Shown in pieces: positions 27,301 to 37,366 of a DNA stretch of 64,000 bases. Position 1 is the stretch's first letter. Every line of letters starts with the position of its first letter. The translations under genes were made by a program, and so were the position numbers. The notes beneath the pieces were generated by a model, which worked only from the letters and a program-made list of their open reading frames with translations, did no database searches and was not told the origin of the DNA. This DNA comes from DUZB01 sp963747555 (lineage in GTDB: Bacteria > Desulfobacterota > DSM-4660 > Desulfatiglandales > Desulfatiglandaceae), in assembly GCA_963747555.1 (NCBI GenBank), contig CAVVFZ010000014.1:186001-250000 (forward strand), written 5' to 3'.

Positions 27301-28011
27301 ATGATTGGGAAAAAGAGAGCCAAAAAAGGTTTTCGTTTGGCGGTAACTTTGCTGATAGCAGCGGTTTTCGGCCTGATTTCCGTGCCGGCCGTCGCCCAGG
27401 AAGATCTTAAGCCCCAGATATTGGTGGATCAGGCCCTGGTTACCCTGAAAAATTTCGTTGCACAGTCGGATATGGCGTGGTTCAGGGATTATCTCAAGAA
27501 CGCAAAGGGTGTTTTTATCGTTCCGCAGCTTCTTAAAGCGGGATTCATATTCGGCGGTTCCGGTGGAAGGGGAGTGGTATTGCTTCGCGACCCGAAAACG
27601 GGCCGTTGGGGAGAGCCTGCCTTTTACGATATCGGATCGGTCAGTTTCGGTCTTCAGATTGGAGGAGAATCTTCCGAAGTGATCATGCAGATCAGAACCG
27701 AGCACGGCATGGAGTCCCTGTATAGTTCGTCCTTTAAGCTGGGTGGGGATACGTCCGTCGCCGTGGGTCCTGTCGGCGTCGGTGCTGCCGGTAAAGGCGT
27801 GGCAGCGGACTTGGTTTCTTTCTCACAGACACAGGGGGCATTTGCAGGTCTTGCCCTGGATGGCTCTGTGATCAGGATAAATGATGATTTCAACAAGGAT
27901 TATTACGGTAAGGAAGTGAGACCTGTGGATATTCTGGTAAAAAAAGATGTGAGCAATCCCGGATCTACAAGACTACGAGAAGGATTGTACAAGGCTGAGA
28001 ACGGGAAGTAA
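27301..28011 (+). CDS. SYLF-domain lipid-binding protein (YSC84/DUF500-like)
   Basis: A 236-residue secreted protein with a SYLF domain. The signal peptide (VTLLIAAVFGLISVPAVAQ) precedes a helical segment, then the family features: NAKGVFIVPQLLKAGFIFGG, SGGRGVVLLRDPKTGRWGEP, FYDIGSVSFGLQIGGESSEV and a C-terminal FSQTQGAFAGLALDGSVI. Eukaryotic SYLF proteins bind phosphoinositides; bacterial ones are periplasmic or outer-membrane-associated with unknown ligands. 27061-27300 holds no gene. A second, more divergent SYLF-like gene lies at 38852. Confidence 0.88.
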   Translation: MIGKKRAKKGFRLAVTLLIAAVFGLISVPAVAQEDLKPQILVDQALVTLKNFVAQSDMAWFRDYLKNAKGVFIVPQLLKAGFIFGGSGGRGVVLLRDPKTGRWGEPAFYDIGSVSFGLQIGGESSEVIMQIRTEHGMESLYSSSFKLGGDTSVAVGPVGVGAAGKGVAADLVSFSQTQGAFAGLALDGSVIRINDDFNKDYYGKEVRPVDILVKKDVSNPGSTRLREGLYKAENGK

Positions 28012-28051
28012 GGCGGTTAGCGATCCATTAAAAGATAAGGGGAGATTTAAA

Positions 28052-29599
28052 ATGAAGGAGATGAAGAAACCCAATGTGTTTGTCGCGGCAGCCTCGGCGA
28101 CGCTACTGTTCGTCATCCTCTCGACGGCTTCGGCCGAGACCTACAAGATGACGACGCCCATCGCACCGGGTGTTGTGGTGCCGGACAAGGTCGAAACATC
28201 CATCGGTACTCTGAACCTGAACTACGGCTATCCCGATGACGCGACCACGCAGAAAGTCTACGACAACCTGGATGCCTCGCGAGCGCTTCAGGCTTACCTC
28301 CTGGCCATCCCCATCGTAAACCAGGTCGGCATGCGCGCAACCTCCGGGAGTTCGGACCGGTCAACCGGACGGATGTAATCTGGGAAGACCTGGTTGATTC
28401 GAAAACCGTGGAACTGACGGCAAACGACAACACCATATACAGCTTCATCTGGCTTGATACGAAAAAAGGGCCGCTGGTTGTGGAAGTTCCGCCCATGGTT
28501 CTGGGGCTCATTGATGACTTCTGGTATCGATGGGTTGCCGACATCGGTATCACGGGTGCAGACCATGGCAAAGGCGGCAAGTATCTCATCCTGCCTCCGG
28601 GCTACACCGGTGACGTGCCCGAGGGTTATTTCGTTGTGCGGCCGAGTACCTATGGCAACTGGATGCCATTTCGCTCCTTTCTCGTCGATGGCTCGACCAA
28701 ACCCGGCGTCGAGGCGGTCAAGAAATATTTGAAGATCTATCAGCTCTCCGATGCGGCCAATCCTCCCGAAATGAAGCTCGTCAATGCCTCCGGCATTCCC
28801 TCGAACTTTGTCCCGCCCGGCGACTATACTTTCTGGAGTCTCCTGAACGAAGCCATTCAGGAAGAACCGAGCGAGGGAAGTGATCCCACCACACTGGGTC
28901 TGTTTGCCTCCATCGGCATAGAGAAGGGCAAACCCTTCAATCCCGATGCTCGGATGAAGAAGATTTTGGCGGACGCCGCAAATATCGGCAGCGTGACCGC
29001 GAGAGCAATCGCCTTCAGAATGCGCGACAAGAACGCTTTTTTCTATCCGGATAGCCCATGGCGTCTGCCCTTCTTCGGCGGCTACAAGTTCGAGAGTCTC
29101 GCCCGGCGTGGCCAATCTGGATGGCGCCGCCTTCTTTTACTATTTCGCCACTGGTGTCACACCGGCCATGGCGGAGAAAATGGTCGGCAAAGGTTCGCAG
29201 TACCCTTGGTGCGCACAGGACGCGGACGGCAACCCGTTCGAAGGCGGAAACAACTACAAGCTGCACCTGCCGCCGAATATCCCGGTCAAAGACTTCTGGT
29301 CAGTCATCGTCTATGACAACCAGACACGCTCAATGATCCAAACCGATCAGCGCTTCCCGAGCGTGAGCAGCCAGAACAAGGATCTGCTTGTCAACAAGGA
29401 CGGCTCAGTCGATGTCTATTTCGGTCCCAAAGCTCCGGCAGGCAAGGAAAACAACTGGGTGCAGACGATTCCCGGCAAAGGCTGGTTCATGATTCTGCGT
29501 CTATACGGACCACTGGAGCCCTGGTTCAACAAGACGTGGCGGCCGGGAGAGATTGAACTAGCCTTGATACACGTAAAGACCGTTCATGAAGGAACTTAA
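28052..29599 (+). pseudogene. DUF1254/DUF1214 protein, array copy 1, frameshifted
   Basis: First of five DUF1254/DUF1214 copies. Signal peptide (ATLLFVILSTASAE), then YKMTTPIAPGVVVPDKVETS and the KVYDNLDASRALQAYL segment. A frameshift near 28330 moves the reading to VIWEDLVDSKTVELTANDNT and FYRWVADIG-like sequence, and another near 29100 leads to the DUF1214 part (AFFYYFATGVTPAMAEKM, NNYKLHLPPNIPVKDFWSVI, NNWVQTIPGKGWFMILRLYG). The end extends past that of the other copies. DUF1254 and DUF1214 form a periplasmic or cell-envelope family of unknown biochemical role. The two breaks look recent because everything else is conserved. Confidence 0.85.
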
Positions 29600-29984
29600 G
29601 GTGGTGTAACGAGGAGGAAACAACAAACCAAAGGAGGCAGCAAATGAAAAAAACCATCGTGCTTTTGGTAGGGATCATCACACTGGCCGTGACAGGTTGT
29701 GCCAGCCAGTCCCAACTTCTGACAACAAGCAAGGCATGGCCATGCAGACGGCACTGAGTCGGGGACAGTTCGATTTGAACTGCCCGAACGCATCTACTGT
29801 CCTTATCTCCAGAGAAGTCATCAACCCGCTGTAGAAAGCCCGTGGGTGAATGGGATTCCAAGGGCGGAATATACTATCGGCGTAAAGGGCTGTGATAAAC
29901 GTGGAACCTATGTCGTCATCTGCCCCGAGGGAGGGGATGGCTGTTATCCGGCCGGCCCAGGGGGATTCCACAAATGGTAAGCCG
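29568..29984 (+). repeat. Direct repeat, copy 1 (DUF1254 3' end plus lipoprotein)
   Basis: About 415 bases that recur at 37362-37785 with roughly 95 percent identity, covering the DUF1254 tail, the gap and the whole small lipoprotein gene. Copy 1 lacks one C near 29721 and another near 29825 relative to copy 2, and these two deletions break its lipoprotein frame. Confidence 0.85.
29644..29980 (+). pseudogene. Small lipoprotein, frameshifted copy
   Basis: A copy of the 113-residue lipoprotein at 37443-37781. It starts MKKTIVLLVGIITLAVTGCA with lipobox TGC, but one missing C at about 29721 stops the frame after some 38 codons. A second missing C near 29825 restores a frame that ends in the same AGPGGFHKW. 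The intact copy shows what it should be. Confidence 0.85.
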
Positions 29985-30013
29985 GCTCAAGGCAAGAAAA
30001 AGGGAGGACCATT

Positions 30014-30523
30014 GTGAAAGCACCCATTACGTTTATTCTCATGCTGTCGCTCCTGACCATCGCCGGTGGGCAGGCATCAGGCCAGGAATTGATCGTTTAT
30101 CCCGCCAAAGGGCAGAGCCAGCAGCAGATGGAAAGAGACAAGTTTGATTGCTATTCCTGGGCCAAACAACAGAGCGGTTTTGATCCCATGCAGACACAGG
30201 CGCCCACCCAACCGTCGCCTTCCCAGCCGCCTCCGGGCGCTTCACCAGGAAGCGTCGTCAGAGGCGGCGCGGGTGGCGCTGCACTTGGCGCGGCCGTCGG
30301 GGGAATCGCGGGCGGCTGGAGCGGGGCCGGAAAAGGAGCGGCCATCGGCGCCCTCACCGGAGGCGTTTTCGGTGGTCTGAGAAGCCGGTCGCAAAACCAG
30401 CAGGCCGCGCAGGCCCAGCAACAATATGCCGCTCAGCAGTCCGCGCAATACCGGCAGAAACAGGACACCTACAACCGGGCCTACTCCGTGTGTCTCGAAG
30501 CAAAAGGATATATGGTCAAGTAA
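30014..30523 (+). CDS. Glycine-zipper secreted protein
   Basis: A 169-residue protein with a signal peptide (FILMLSLLTIAGGQASGQE), a KFDCYSWAKQQSGFDP segment, a Pro/Gln-rich linker, a glycine-zipper membrane-active segment (GGAGGAALGAAVGGIAGGWS, AAIGALTGGVFGGL) and a Gln-rich region before a C-terminal YSVCLEAKGYMVK. The paired cysteines (DCYSW and SVCLEA) may form a disulfide. Such YMGG/Gly-zipper proteins are often outer-membrane associated. It sits 34 bases after the broken lipoprotein in the envelope cluster. Confidence 0.8.
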   Translation: MKAPITFILMLSLLTIAGGQASGQELIVYPAKGQSQQQMERDKFDCYSWAKQQSGFDPMQTQAPTQPSPSQPPPGASPGSVVRGGAGGAALGAAVGGIAGGWSGAGKGAAIGALTGGVFGGLRSRSQNQQAAQAQQQYAAQQSAQYRQKQDTYNRAYSVCLEAKGYMVK

Positions 30524-30551
30524 TGTTTGTTTCTAACCCCTGGAGGTGGTT

Positions 30552-30989
30552 ATGAAAATATGGTTAACAGCGTCGATTGCCATGACGGTTCTGCTCAATC
30601 TTTCCCTTGTCGCCAAAGCCGGGGACTTTGACGGTTCGAAACCAATTTTGTGCTCGGTGATTAAGGTGATAGAGAGTACGCCCGAGGGAGAATGCCAGGA
30701 GGTAACACCGGAAAGTGTTGCCGTGCCTCAATTTCTTATGGTTGACCTTGATAAGAAAATGATCAAGCAAATCGGGAAGAACGATGGGGATCGCAAGAGT
30801 GTAATCAAGAGAATGGAACGGCTGAAGGGTAAGATTATCCTTCAGGGTTCGGACGAAGGAATACAGGATCTTAGAGACAGTGTCGGCTGGACGGCAATGG
30901 TTTCAGAGGAAACCGGCAAATTCGTTGTGACGGCCTCCGGGGACCAGGTGGCCTTCATCGTGTACGGTGCTTGTATTCAATTACCATAG
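30552..30989 (+). CDS. Secreted hypothetical protein
   Basis: A 145-residue protein with signal peptide IAMTVLLNLSLVAKA and mature start GDFDGSKPI. Start chosen at the ATG (30552) because GGAGGTGG lies just upstream; a GTG at 30546 overlaps that site. The mature part has three cysteines (ILCSVIKV, GECQEV, GACIQLP), a helical basic middle and a SEETGKFVVTASGDQVAFIV end. I do not recognise a family, but related small periplasmic proteins accompany DUF1254 loci. 30990-31144 holds no gene. Confidence 0.65.
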   Translation: MKIWLTASIAMTVLLNLSLVAKAGDFDGSKPILCSVIKVIESTPEGECQEVTPESVAVPQFLMVDLDKKMIKQIGKNDGDRKSVIKRMERLKGKIILQGSDEGIQDLRDSVGWTAMVSEETGKFVVTASGDQVAFIVYGACIQLP

Positions 30990-31144
30990 AATACACACAA
31001 AAGCAGAAACCTTCGTTTAGTAGGGATATTTTGCCATAAAATACACTTAAGGCCCTATGTTATACGTTTTGGTGCGCTGTTACTATTCGCGAATTCAGGA
31101 AGGCGGGATTTCGGATTAAATCAAAAAAAAAGGAGTTTAAAAAA

Positions 31145-31804
31145 ATGAAATTGTTCAAGAAGCGTTCAGGTTTCACAAAAATCGTGGCGGTGGGGATTAT
31201 GATGTTATTTTTCTGTGCGGCTTGCTCGGGAAGCGGTGGTCTTTCCAACATGACGGACACCGAAAAAGGCGGCATTCTGGGTGGTGCAGGCGGGGCCGCC
31301 TTGGGCGCCATCATATACCACGGCAACCCTTTGGCCGGTGCGCTGATCGGAGCGGCGGCCGGAGTACTCACCGGCGCTGTTGCGGGGCATTTCATGGATG
31401 ACCGGAAAAAGGATCTGGAGAAGGCCCTGGCGCCACAGATCAACGCCGGGGAGGTGACCGTTCAGGTCCTGAAAGGGAATGTCATACTGGTGACGCAAAC
31501 CGGCGAGACGGCCTTTGCACCCGGTTCGTCAGTGGTCAAACAGAACTTTATCTCAACCGTTCAGACCATCGCAAAGGTGATGAAAACCTATGGGAAAATG
31601 ACGCTTGACGTGATCGGCCATCCCGACAAAACAGGGACGAAAGCGGAGCGGCAAACCTTGGCCGATCAGCGCGCCGAAGCGGTCCGGACCATGTTCCTGG
31701 GGATGGGGGTTCCTTCCGCCCTTGTGAGGTCATCGGGCAACGCCAACAGCGAGTACCTGGACGGCAGGGTGGAGCTGGTGATCAGTCCCGTGGTTCAAAA
31801 TTGA
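31145..31804 (+). CDS. OmpA-family lipoprotein with glycine zipper
   Basis: An intact 219-residue lipoprotein. The signal peptide ends in a lipobox (FFCAAC), then NMTDTEKGGILGGAGGAALG and LIGAAAGVLTGAVAGHF form a glycine zipper, MDDRKKDLEKALAPQI a conserved helix, and the C-terminal OmpA-like domain has LDVIGHPDKTGTKAERQTLA and QRAEAVRTMFLGMGVPS with NANSEYLDGRVELVI. The OmpA fold binds peptidoglycan, so the protein should link the outer membrane and the wall. It is a paralogue of the broken gene at 25709. Confidence 0.88.
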   Translation: MKLFKKRSGFTKIVAVGIMMLFFCAACSGSGGLSNMTDTEKGGILGGAGGAALGAIIYHGNPLAGALIGAAAGVLTGAVAGHFMDDRKKDLEKALAPQINAGEVTVQVLKGNVILVTQTGETAFAPGSSVVKQNFISTVQTIAKVMKTYGKMTLDVIGHPDKTGTKAERQTLADQRAEAVRTMFLGMGVPSALVRSSGNANSEYLDGRVELVISPVVQN

Positions 31805-31901
31805 TTTCGGTTACAACGCGCTGCTTTTAAGGTGCGGACCGAATGCTTCCCCGCGATCAACCACCGTCAGTTTTAAAACGGGGAAAAAAAGGAGAATAGA
31901 G

Positions 31902-32455
31902 ATGAATAGGAATTGTGTTTTACGTCGGTAGCCACCGTGACGTTGGTGCTCGTCATCCTCTCGACGGCTTCGGCCGAGACTTACAAAATGACGACACCCA
32001 TCGCACCCGGAGTCGCGGTGCCGGACAAGGTAAGACGCCATCGTCGTCATGTAGACAATTTTGATAGAGCGCAGACGGATTTTGAATACGCCGGCATAGT
32101 TAAGCAAGCAGGTGGTATCAACAAGGTACACAGTAACCGTGCGCCCACACCAATCGACAAACAGAATATCATTCGAATGAACCGGGATACCCTTTAAGGG
32201 CTTTTGGTCCATAAGCCTCTACAATGAAAAGGGCTATTTTCAGCAGAATAAGTTGAACGCGTACAGCTGCGATAATCTGAGCGCCAAACCAAACAATGAT
32301 GGGTCTTTCACGATTCGGTTTGGAGGCTGTACGGCTACAACCGAGAACTGCCTGCCGATCATGGAAGGTTGGAACTAGGCCGTTCGAATGTACGAACCGA
32401 GCAAAGCGATCATCGATGGCACATGGACATTTCCAGGGCCACCGAAACCAAGGAG
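31902..32455 (+). pseudogene. DUF1254/DUF1214 protein, array copy 2, chimeric remnant
   Basis: A remnant joined from two subfamilies. The first 130 bases encode the same signal and start as copy 1 (ILSTASAETYKMTTPIAPG), broken by a stop after MNRNCVLRR. Then comes sequence of a different, short-type DUF1254 protein (TDFEYAGIVKQAGGINKVH, PIDKQNIIRMNRDTLYS-like). An internal deletion leads to its DUF1214 end (GYFQQNKLNAYSCDNLSAKP, GSFTIRFGG, NCLPIMEGWN, TWTFPG). Stops and frameshifts make it non-coding. Confidence 0.75.
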
Positions 32456-32490
32456 CCATTGATAAGCAACAGTATCGGCACCGAATAAAC
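32438..32490 (+). repeat. Direct repeat before DUF1254 copy 3
   Basis: About 53 bases (GGGCCACCGAAACCAAGGAG onward) that recur at 35739-35795 with few mismatches. Each copy lies about 60-110 bases before a DUF1254 gene (32571 and 35853), so the duplication included the upstream leader, and the sequence may carry the start region of a transcript or a recombination point. Confidence 0.7.
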
Positions 32491-32570
32491 TTAAGCCCCG
32501 GTGCACAAAATTTACCGGGCCGAGATGCTCAGATTTAAACGCCAATACGCAAAAGGGGAAGGAGTTGAAT

Positions 32571-34085
32571 ATGCCCGGAAAATATATTCCCGCAAAGGGC
32601 TGGATGGCCGCGCTTGTATTAGTCCTTACTGCTGTTGAAATAGTGCAGGCTGATGTGTCGATGGAAACATTGAAGTCAATCGCAATCCCCGACAAGATTC
32701 AGACATCCATCGGCACCCTGGAGTTTTCGACGGCATCCCGACTGATGCCACCATCGACAAGCTCTACGACAACCTGGACCGCATGCGAGGGGTCGAGGTC
32801 TATCTGAACAACCAAGGGCAGCATCGCTGAATGCCATGCGTGCAGGGCAACGCCAGCATCGGTGCGGATCGCGTCGAACAAGGTCACGATCACCGAACAA
32901 CTGCTCAAACCCGAGACCCTCTACCTGACCGGCAACACATCAACCTTGTATGCCCTCATTTACCTTGACCTGAAAACCGAGGGGCCGCTGGTCGTCGAGC
33001 TTCCGCCTGGCATGCTGGGCTTCCTCGATGACGCCTGGTTTCCGCTTCGTCGAAAACCTCGGCGTGATCGGCCCGGACAAGGGCAAGGGCGGCAAGTATC
33101 TCTTCCTGCCTCCGGACTACAACGGAGCCGTACCCGAGGGTTATTTCATCGTCAAGACCCGTACCTACAACAACCTGATGTTCCTGCGTGGCTCGATCGC
33201 GAACGGGCTAGAGCCTGCCGTGGAGAACATCAAATCGAAGCTCAAGATCTACCCGCTCGCCAAGGCGGACAATCCTCCGGCGACTGAGTTCATCAACATT
33301 TCCGGCAAGAGCTACAGCACCATCGTCACGCCGCGACATCAGCTTCTTCGAGGATCTCAATCGAGCTCGTGCAGGTCGAACCATCGATGCGATTGGCCCG
33401 GAATGCGCGGCCAGTTGGCGTCGATCGGTATCGTCAAAGGTAAGCCTTTCAAGCCCGATGCCCGCATGAAGAAGCTGCTGAATGAAGCCGCGAATCTCGG
33501 CAGCGCCACCGCCCGCGCCATCACCTATCAGCCGCGCATCGACGGTGTCTTCATCTATCCCGACACCAATAGTGCCTGGACGACGGCCTATGCCAACAAG
33601 AACACATCGTTCGAGGCCGACGGCCGATGGATCTGGATGCCGGCTGCTGTTCTACTTCAACGCGACCGGCGTCACCCCCGCCATGGCGACGAGCCGAGCT
33701 GGAGAAGGCTCCGAATATCCTTTAGCGTATCTGGATGCGAACAAAAAAGCATTCGACGGCGCGAAAACTACAAGCTTCACCTGCCTCCCAACGTTCCTGT
33801 CAATAACTTCTGGGCGGTCACGCTCTACGACACCCAGACGCGCTCCCTACTGCAAACCGATCAGAGGTTTCCCAACCGTCGGCAGCCAGAACAAGGACTT
33901 CCAGAAAAACGAGGACGGCTCCTACGATGTCTATTTCGGCCCGAAAGCGCCGGCAGGCAAAGAGAACAACTGGCTGCAAACCATTCCCGGCAAGAGCTGG
34001 TTCATCGATCCTGCGCATGTATGGCCCGCTGGAGCCATGGATCAACAAGACCTGGCGACCGGGAGAGATCGAACTCGTGGAATAG
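32571..34085 (+). pseudogene. DUF1254/DUF1214 protein, array copy 3, multiply frameshifted
   Basis: ATG at 32571 with AAGGAG six bases upstream. The pieces read in order: signal peptide (GWMAALVLVLTAVEIVQA), IAIPDKIQTSIGTLEF, LYDNLDRMRGVEVYLNN, GNTSTLYALIYLDLK, PLVVELPPGMLGFLDDAWF, ENLGVIGPDKGKGGKYLFLP, MKKLLNEAANLGSATARAIT, and finally SFTCLPTFLS-like and NNWLQTIPGKSWF. At least six frame changes occur (near 32730, 32830, 33040, 33330, 33400, 33640 and 33870). The breaks are more numerous than in copy 1, so true decay is likelier here than one sequencing slip. Confidence 0.82.
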
Positions 34086-34157
34086 AGCTGTATCAAGATA
34101 AAATATGCGGCTGTCGTTGGATACGTGGATGCATGTCTTTAAAATGGAGGAAAAACG

Positions 34158-35672
34158 ATGAGAAAAAGTATTCAGGTCGCCTGTATTGCTATAATTATCG
34201 GGTGTGCAGCTACGACTGCGGCGGCGGAGACCCCGCCGAAAATGAGAATGACGACACCAATCCCGTCGTCAATCACTACACCGGACACAGTTGAAACAAG
34301 CATAGGCACTCTCAGATTCACCGATGGTTTGCCGGACGAAGCCACCGTCCAGAAGGTCTATGATAACCTCGACCGCCAGCGCGGTGTAGAGGTGTTTCTC
34401 AATACCATGCCGGGCGCTTCGATCAACGCGATTCGTGACGGACTGCGGAGTCAGGGCGTTGATAATCAGACGCTCGTTATCTTTGAAGACTTAATGGATT
34501 CGAAGTCTTTGTTTCTGACGCCGAATACCGAGACGGTTTACCTTCTCGGCTGGCTGGACCTCAAAAACGGGCCGATGGTGGTGGAGACCTCACCCGACAT
34601 ACTCGGTATTGTTGACGACCACTGGTTCCGATACGTGGCTGACCTGGGTAACGCCGGCCCGGACAAAGGTAAAGGCGGTAAGTACCTGTTTGTACCACCG
34701 GGATACAAAGGCGAAATTCCGGACGGCTATTTCGTGTACCACACTCCCACATACGGCAACTGGATCGTTGGACGCGGCTTCCTGGTCGACGGTGATCCGA
34801 AACCTGCCGTCGAGAGTTTCAAGAAAACATGGCGCCAGTATCCACTGGCAATGGCCTCGAATCCACCTGAGACTAAATTTATCAATGTTTCCGGTGTTCA
34901 CTTCAACACCATCCACCCAAACGATTTTCAGTTTTATGAAGACGTGAACACGATCGTTCAGGAGGAGCCGAGCGAAGCGCAGGAGCCGGAATTACTTGGC
35001 CAGCTTATGGCCATCGGCATTGAAAAGGGCAAGCCTTTCGCGCCAGATGCGCGAATGAAGAAAATCCTGACCGATGCCGTGGCCATCGGCAACGCCACCG
35101 CCCGCGCCATTGAGTTTCGCGCCCGCAAAGAGGATGTTTATTTCTACCCTGGAAAGTCCTGGTTCTCGCCGGCAAACCCTGACGCCAGTTATTTATGGCT
35201 GCACAATGGTGCGCGCAATCTGAACGCTCGCACGAGGATGTTTTACGGCTATACCGGCGTCACGCCCGCGATGTTCCTAAAAATGATCGGTAAGGGTTCA
35301 CAATATGCCATCGCCGCCGTTGACGCCGATAAGAATTATTTTGATGGGTCGAAGACCTACAAGTTGCACCTCCCCCCGAACGTTCCGGCCAAGACCTTCT
35401 GGTCAGTCGTTCTTTACGACACACAAACCCGCTCCGAACTGCAGACCGATCAACGTCTGCCAAGCACCGGCAGCGAAAAGCCGAACGTCAAGAAAAACGC
35501 CGACGGTTCTTATGACGTTTACTTTAGCCCTACCCCACCGGTGGGGCACGAGAGCAACTGGGTACAGACCGTTCCCGGGAAGTCGTGGTGGGTGATCTTA
35601 CGCCTCTACGGTGCATTGGAGCCGTGGTTCGACAAGACTTGGCAGCCCGACGATATAGAGCTTTTGAAGTAA
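34158..35672 (+). CDS. DUF1254/DUF1214 protein, array copy 4, intact
   Basis: The only open copy, 504 residues, so the reference for the array. A signal peptide (CIAIIIGCAATTAAAE) leads into MTTPIPSSITTPDTVETSIG. The DUF1254 half holds KVYDNLDRQRGVEVFLNTMP, FLTPNTETVYLLGWLDLKNG, MVVETSPDILGIVDDHWFRY and PDKGKGGKYLFVPPGYKGE. The DUF1214 half holds MFYGYTGVTPAMFLKMIGKG, KTYKLHLPPNVPAKTFWSVV, YDTQTRSELQTDQRLPS and NWVQTVPGKSWWVILRLYGA. It is probably periplasmic. Biochemical activity of the family is not established. Confidence 0.92.
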   Translation: MRKSIQVACIAIIIGCAATTAAAETPPKMRMTTPIPSSITTPDTVETSIGTLRFTDGLPDEATVQKVYDNLDRQRGVEVFLNTMPGASINAIRDGLRSQGVDNQTLVIFEDLMDSKSLFLTPNTETVYLLGWLDLKNGPMVVETSPDILGIVDDHWFRYVADLGNAGPDKGKGGKYLFVPPGYKGEIPDGYFVYHTPTYGNWIVGRGFLVDGDPKPAVESFKKTWRQYPLAMASNPPETKFINVSGVHFNTIHPNDFQFYEDVNTIVQEEPSEAQEPELLGQLMAIGIEKGKPFAPDARMKKILTDAVAIGNATARAIEFRARKEDVYFYPGKSWFSPANPDASYLWLHNGARNLNARTRMFYGYTGVTPAMFLKMIGKGSQYAIAAVDADKNYFDGSKTYKLHLPPNVPAKTFWSVVLYDTQTRSELQTDQRLPSTGSEKPNVKKNADGSYDVYFSPTPPVGHESNWVQTVPGKSWWVILRLYGALEPWFDKTWQPDDIELLK

Positions 35673-35738
35673 CCCAGCGCTTTGCTATTGAAACCCGTGC
35701 GCCGACTGGACTGGGCCCTCCTGTGAGCGCTGAACCGT

Positions 35739-35795
35739 TCCGGGGCCACCGAAACAAAGGAACCATTGATAAGCAACAGTATCGACACCTTACAA
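35739..35795 (+). repeat. Direct repeat before DUF1254 copy 5
   Basis: Second copy of the leader repeat (GGGGCCACCGAAACAAAGGA onward) matching 32438-32490. The gap 35673-35852 holds only this and the ribosome-binding region of copy 5. Confidence 0.7.
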
Positions 35796-35852
35796 CCCCA
35801 AGCCTTGAGTTAAAAAGCAATGAATTAAAAACCATCAAGGAGAATGTAAACA

Positions 35853-37366
35853 ATGAAAACGAATATTATCGCTATAATCCTCGCCGGCACGCTCACCATT
35901 GCGAGTGCTTATGCACAGGCAGAAAGCCCCAGGGAAGCCATGAAAACGAAGGCGGCGTCGATACCGGACAACGTCCAGACGGCAGCCGGTGAACTGAAGT
36001 TCTTCGATGGCGTACCGATAGGCGACACCAACGATCTTGGTCTATGACTATCTGACCGCTCGCGTGGCGCTCGGGGTCTATCTCGACAACGTCGGCGCGG
36101 TATCGATCTACAGCGTGCTCGCTAGGGATGGCCCAGCAAGGTGCCGACGCGCCCAACAAGATCGCCATCTGGGAACAACTGATGGATTCCCGGACGCCGG
36201 TCATTACCTCCAACACATCTACGATGTATGCCTATGCCCCCACGGATTTGGCAAACGATGGCCCGACGGTCATCGAAATCCCGCCCGGCATGCTGGGTTT
36301 CCTCGACGATGCCTGGCAGCGTTTCGTCGGCAATATGGGCGTCACCGGCCCGGACAAGGGCAAGGGCGGCAAATATCTTGTCCTGCCTCCCGGCTATAAA
36401 GGCGAAGTGCCGGACGGGTATTTCCTGCTGAAGCCGCCCAACCAACAGGAATTTTCTCTTCCTGCGCGGTTCCATCAAGGATGGCCTGAAGGCCGCCGCC
36501 GACAACTTCAAGTCCGGGCTGAAGGTCTATCCACTGAAGGATGCCGCCAATCCGGCGCCGACCGAATTCGTCAACATGTCCGGCAGATCGTTCAGCACAA
36601 TATTCCCGAGCACGCTTGAATACTTCGAGATCCTGAACAACATCGTTCAGGAAGAGCCGATCGAGGCCGTCGGACCGGAAGTCCGCGGTTACATGGCCGC
36701 CATCGGCATCGTCAAAGGCAAGCCCTTCAATCCCGATGAGAGGATGAAGAAGTTGCTGACCGAGGCCGCGATGCTGGGTAATGCCGCGGGGCGTGCCATC
36801 ACCTACGACCCGCGCATATCCGGGGTGTACATCTATCCCGATACGAAGAGCAACTGGGTTACGGCCTATGCGAACAGGAATACTTCGTTCGAAGCGGACG
36901 GCACGATGAACCTCGATGCGCGAGTGCTGTTCTACTACAACGCCGGTGGTGTGACGCCCGCTATGGCGACGACCGCATGTGGGAGCGGGCTCCGATTACG
37001 CCCTGGCTTTCCTGGACAGCGACGAACAAGCCTTTCGACGGTTCGAAGACCTACAAGCTGCACCTGCCGCCCAACGTGCCGGTGAACAACTTCTGGGCGG
37101 TCACGCTCTACGACACCCAGACCCGTTGCCAGCTGCAAACCAGCCAGCTATTCCCAACCGTCGGCAGCCAGACCAAAGGCATGCAGAAGAACGAGGACGG
37201 CTCCTACGACGTCTATTTCGGCCGAAAGCCCCCGAAGGCAAAGAAGGCAACTGGCTGCAAACGATGCCGGGCAAGAGCTGGTTCGTGCATCCTGCGCATG
37301 TACGGGCCGCTGGAGCCCTGGATCAACAAGACCTGGCGGCCGGGGGAGATCGAACTTCAGCCTTGA
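35853..37366 (+). pseudogene. DUF1254/DUF1214 protein, array copy 5, frameshifted
   Basis: Signal peptide (IIAIILAGTLTIASAYAQA), then IPDNVQTAAGELKFFDGVPI. Frame changes near 36030, 36120, 36450 and 36980, with more beyond, split the rest, which is readable as YDYLTARVALGVYLDNVGAV, MGVTGPDKGKGGKYLVLPPG, FEILNNIVQEEPIEAVGPEV, NTSFEADGTMNLDARVLFYY, KTYKLHLPPNVPVNNFWAVT and LRMYGPLEPWINKTWRPGEI. The tail and the following lipoprotein form the direct repeat shared with copy 1. Confidence 0.82.
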
